Shown piece by piece: positions 35,080 through 37,884 of a stretch of DNA of 37,884 nucleotides (the stretch's first letter is position 1; each line of letters opens with the position of its first letter). The DNA lies in the NCBI GenBank assembly GCA_009787025.1, contig WRGT01000061.1, forward strand, positions 1 through 37,884. Reading direction: 5' to 3'. The translations under genes were made by a program, and so were the position numbers. A model generated the notes under the pieces. It was not told the origin of the DNA. It saw only the letters and a program-made list of their open reading frames with translations, and made no database searches. The DNA comes from Spirochaetota bacterium. GTDB lineage: Bacteria; Spirochaetota; UBA4802; UBA5550.

Positions 35080-35898
35080 TTATAACCTGTCAATAATAAA
35101 TATTACTCTGCACTTTTGCAAATATTCAATATTTTTTTTATGGCTAAAGATTTTTTTTATATCACTGTCTGATATAACGGGGTTGCCGTTTATATTCTTT
35201 AATGCAATACAAAATAGAGGATTTTTGCCTGCTTTTTTATGCTTAATAGCATCTTTTTCCGTATAAACATATGATACTACATTATATTTAACAGCATCAG
35301 CAGGATTGATAAAATTTTTATTATAAACCTCAAGACCGCTTTCATTTAAAACAGACGGGATCAGCATAGGTTTTATATTCAGACCTCTAACATCAATAAT
35401 AATTGAAGAATATAGAGTTGAAATTTCTATATTATCTTGAATCGGGAAATTATCTTTTGGGAAGCTGTAATTTACTGCTTCTGCGAGATATCCCGTATTT
35501 AACTCAAATTTACATGATGAAATGAGATAATTTGACGTTACATCTTTGTAGGTAGAATTTTTTTCAATAACCTCATATATGTTCCTGCGAACAACGGGAT
35601 CAATCTTTATTAAATCCGCTATTTTTTTCTCATTGTCAACCTGTATAGTATTAATTATATTAATTGCATTGATTAAGGCTTTCTCTCTTGACCTTTCATA
35701 CGATATATTCCTTGCTTCGGATATTGACAGTACGCTGTTTGTTTCAATGTCTATGGGATTTCCATTTTCATCAATAGACATACTGCTGTCGCCTATTGAA
35801 ATTATTTTACCATTCAACCAGTCAACGGCAACATCGTTTTTTCCATAGCTGCCTGAGTTTAAGATAATGAATAATATGATTAAAATTATTTTTTTCAT
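35080..35898 (-). CDS. LPP20-like envelope protein
   Basis: The 272-residue product has a signal peptide (MKKIILIILFIILNSGSYG) and a pattern I associate with the LPP20 family: an N-terminal helix with SEARNISYERSREKALINAI, then TLYSSIIIDVRGLNIKPMLI and a C-terminal strand KCRVIFIIDRL. Family function is unknown; members include outer-membrane lipoproteins and proteins near flagellar FlgT. It starts with an ATG that overlaps the MAF stop (ATGA). No lipobox cysteine is seen, so it is probably periplasmic. The match is from memory and of medium strength. Confidence 0.6.
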   Translation of the reverse strand: MKKIILIILFIILNSGSYGKNDVAVDWLNGKIISIGDSSMSIDENGNPIDIETNSVLSISEARNISYERSREKALINAINIINTIQVDNEKKIADLIKIDPVVRRNIYEVIEKNSTYKDVTSNYLISSCKFELNTGYLAEAVNYSFPKDNFPIQDNIEISTLYSSIIIDVRGLNIKPMLIPSVLNESGLEVYNKNFINPADAVKYNVVSYVYTEKDAIKHKKAGKNPLFCIALKNINGNPVISDSDIKKIFSHKKNIEYLQKCRVIFIIDRL

Positions 35899-37610
35899 GT
35901 TTTAACTCTTTGTTCTGATTCAATCATGCCTGACGATTCTATAAATTTTTTTACCTTGCGTACGGCAAGTTTTATGTCATTAAAAAAAATCGTTCTCTCT
36001 TTGTCGGCTTCAAATTCATGCCGCGCCAGATAGAACTCGGTTTTTCTCATAAGCGGTCTTAGCAGTTCGTTAGTTTCATCGTCACTCAGAGCTGAATTGA
36101 TTTTTTTCATAGTATTATCATCAAGATTATCTGATGTATCTATTAAATTCAGTTTCTTATATTCTACAGCTAATGCCTTTTTTACTCTATCAATATTTCT
36201 ATCGGTTTTATTTGATATAATTTTCTCAATAATTGACGAAGGATTAACATTTTTTTTCCCAAGATTCACTCCGTCATACAAGCTCATCTCTGTTGTATTA
36301 TTGACCTTTGCTCCGCCTCCGGAAGAATTTACCACAGTAACAGGCACCCTGCCGGCAGAATCTTCAAACCAAGATTTATAGAGATCAAAAACATAATCCG
36401 ATATTACTAAGCCTTTCCCGCCATAACTCCTGACATACTTAAAACTTCTTTTTCTTATAATATTCTGATTGATTGTATCGAGGTTAAGAAATCTGTTTAT
36501 TCCCGGAATCCAATCATCGTTGTGATATGTTCCGCTGCAATGATATTCTCTCCCTGTGTATGCCAGGTCTTGTCCAACTAAGATAACAGGATTACATCCC
36601 ATATTCAGAAGCAGATCAAACGCGCTTGTTGAAACCGACCCGCCTGATTGGATGTCCCCCAGAGGTAAACTTTTTTTTTCAATCCAATCGATCATGGGAG
36701 TTGTTTCACGTATAGTATTGCCGTCAGGGTCCTGATAATATTTTGAAGTGGTACTTATTATCTTTTCTCCATTGTAGGAATTTAAGATTGAGGGGCAGCT
36801 TACTATATCTGCAATTAATATTGTATTTTTAGGTTTGATTCCTGAAAAATGTTTTATGCTGTGCTTTTGAGCGTCAAGCGTTAATACAAAATGCGGCTCT
36901 ATATTATGATTGGCAAGTATTTTTAAAGATGTATCAACAGCAACTATTACCGCCTTATCTTTTATTTTTTTTAATTCTTCAACATTGTTTTTGAGGGATG
37001 GTCCTGCCGAGACAATTACGCCGGGTATATCACGGAATTTCCCAAAAAGTTGAGCAACATCAGTTGAATGTTCTATATGCTTCAGGTTTTTGAAGATATT
37101 CTCTATCCATTTTTCTTCAAATTCAAATCTTGTAAGAAGGTCGCTTATTCTCGAAGATATATATAGTTTGATATTATCTGCAATTTCATCATAAAACTCC
37201 TGATTCAACTGATAGGACGGTTTATGTATATAATGTGCAATTCCTTTAAAGTTTGGGAGATCTATATTTGAGAAGATTGATTCAATATCGCGCAGAGAGT
37301 TTATGACAGGTGTATCACTTAATGTTTCGGGATAGTATTCATTGCATTTTAACTGAATCTCTTTTTCTTTTTCAACAGCAACAATTTTTATATCAGGATA
37401 TTTTTCTTTCAAAAATTTTATATGATAACCAAGCGCAACACCGGACACAATAATAATTGACGACCTCCCTTTATCGAACGTATCAATGTTTCTTTCGGCT
37501 TCTTTAATGGGATCGTAAGAGGAGTGCAGCTTTATCTCTTTGCCGGCTGAACTTATTACCGATATTGTTTTAAATCCGTTTTTTGTATCTGAAATAGAGA
37601 ATTTATACAT
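35895..37610 (-). CDS. MAF-type flagellin glycosyltransferase, DUF115
   Basis: Motility-associated factors transfer nonulosonic acids (pseudaminic, legionaminic) to flagellin. The 571-residue protein has the DUF115/MptE-like core: GVIVSAGPSLKNNVEELKKI, AVIVAVDTSLKILANHNIEP, then HFVLTLDAQKHS and the later GCNPVILVGQDLAYTG. The N-terminal part has a Rossmann-like fold (IIVSGVALGYHIKFLKEKYP). I use ATG 37610; a TTG one codon upstream is possible. The 4-base overlap with the next gene indicates an operon. Substrate sugar cannot be read from sequence, but the presence of flagella genes supports a role on flagellin. Confidence 0.85.
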   Translation of the reverse strand: MYKFSISDTKNGFKTISVISSAGKEIKLHSSYDPIKEAERNIDTFDKGRSSIIIVSGVALGYHIKFLKEKYPDIKIVAVEKEKEIQLKCNEYYPETLSDTPVINSLRDIESIFSNIDLPNFKGIAHYIHKPSYQLNQEFYDEIADNIKLYISSRISDLLTRFEFEEKWIENIFKNLKHIEHSTDVAQLFGKFRDIPGVIVSAGPSLKNNVEELKKIKDKAVIVAVDTSLKILANHNIEPHFVLTLDAQKHSIKHFSGIKPKNTILIADIVSCPSILNSYNGEKIISTTSKYYQDPDGNTIRETTPMIDWIEKKSLPLGDIQSGGSVSTSAFDLLLNMGCNPVILVGQDLAYTGREYHCSGTYHNDDWIPGINRFLNLDTINQNIIRKRSFKYVRSYGGKGLVISDYVFDLYKSWFEDSAGRVPVTVVNSSGGGAKVNNTTEMSLYDGVNLGKKNVNPSSIIEKIISNKTDRNIDRVKKALAVEYKKLNLIDTSDNLDDNTMKKINSALSDDETNELLRPLMRKTEFYLARHEFEADKERTIFFNDIKLAVRKVKKFIESSGMIESEQRVKT

Positions 37611-37850
37611 CAATTTTAACTATAATATAACATTTTTATTAATTATCGGTGATTTATGAGGGGTTTATAATTATTATTTGTATGTATAAATTTGTTGTTG
37701 CCGTTGCCACTGTAGAGACAAGGCATTGAAGTGACCCAAAAAAGTTGGATAAAAAAAATTCAAAAATCACAAAAAAATTTTTATTTCCTGCCCTGTTCAA
37801 TCGTATTCTATACAGGAGAATAAAAAAATGAAAACAGCAAATGTACGTCC

Positions 37851-37870
37851 GGGCACAAAATTTTGTGCCC
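37851..37870. repeat. Perfect 20-base palindrome GGGCACAAAATTTTGTGCCC
   Basis: The palindrome has no loop. It lies near the right edge inside a short frame that opens at 37828 (ATG after CAGGAGA) and runs off the window (KTANVRPGTKFCAPTVYF...). It may be an intergenic repeat or the start of a gene; not enough is visible. Confidence 0.5.
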
Positions 37871-37884
37871 CAACTGTTTACTTT

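Noticed and set aside
37828-37884. Partial frame at the right edge (MKTANVRPGTKFCAPTVYF)
   Set aside because: It has a ribosome-like CAGGAGA, but only 19 codons are visible and they run through a palindrome, so I cannot tell a gene from a repeat with an open frame.

Overview
The window looks like a chromosome piece from a low-GC, flagellated spirochaete (phylum Spirochaetota), probably an uncultured lineage; I cannot name a genus. The strongest evidence is the motility genes. FliG reads like the spirochaetal FliG throughout. FlgE carries the Lys and Cys pair that forms the lysinoalanine cross-link of spirochaete hooks. The flagellar operon ends in a FlbB-like protein, the periplasmic collar protein known from Borrelia and Treponema. 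A flagellin-glycosylation type (DUF115/MAF) gene lies at the right end. Start codons are often TTG, and genes often overlap by 4 bases.

Layout, left to right. 1-1393: an outer-membrane barrel-like gene, a MITE-like inverted repeat and an AT-rich gap. 1394-4776: fliK-flgD-flgE, the hook-building module. 5010-5351: rnpB, the RNase P RNA. 5442-6988: sppA and a Yip1-family membrane protein. 7077-8694 (minus): an SCP2-like protein and an aspartate-type aminotransferase. 8880-9839: a metallo-beta-lactamase fold enzyme. 9847-12857 (minus): a lipoprotein with its own terminator, then a Tat-exported DUF362 protein overlapping a large membrane Fe-S protein that looks like a NapH-NapG fusion. 13031-14618 (minus): a methyltransferase and a transglutaminase-like protein. 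14904-15554: a HAD phosphatase. 15584-17482 (minus): a protein made of about 27 MORN repeats.

17878-26523 is the main flagellar cluster: flgB, flgC, an unlisted 54-codon gene, fliE, a terminator-like hairpin, then fliF-fliG-fliH-fliI-fliJ-lytic transglycosylase-flbB. It supplies the rod, MS ring, switch, export ATPase complex and collar. The hook genes fliK-flgD-flgE, which follow flbB in other spirochaetes, sit about 13 kb upstream here. After flbB comes a two-gene insert of visibly higher GC (26695-28099): an ABC/AAA-type ATPase overlapping a small protein with a PD-(D/E)XK-like nuclease motif. This is the best candidate for an undescribed system, possibly phage defence.

28348-29418 is a TPR lipoprotein. 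29500-30517 (minus) is rimI-engB. 30768-31268 is a TPR periplasmic protein and 31438-33510 an elongation factor G. 33541-37610 (minus) is a tightly coupled four-gene operon: MAF glycosyltransferase, LPP20-like envelope protein, membrane-anchored acidic protein and TPR periplasmic protein. Short GC-rich palindromes (mostly GGGGCGG...CCGCCC type) are scattered between genes, and a different 20-base palindrome lies at the right edge. I saw no tRNA, 5S/16S/23S rRNA, CRISPR array or transposase gene.
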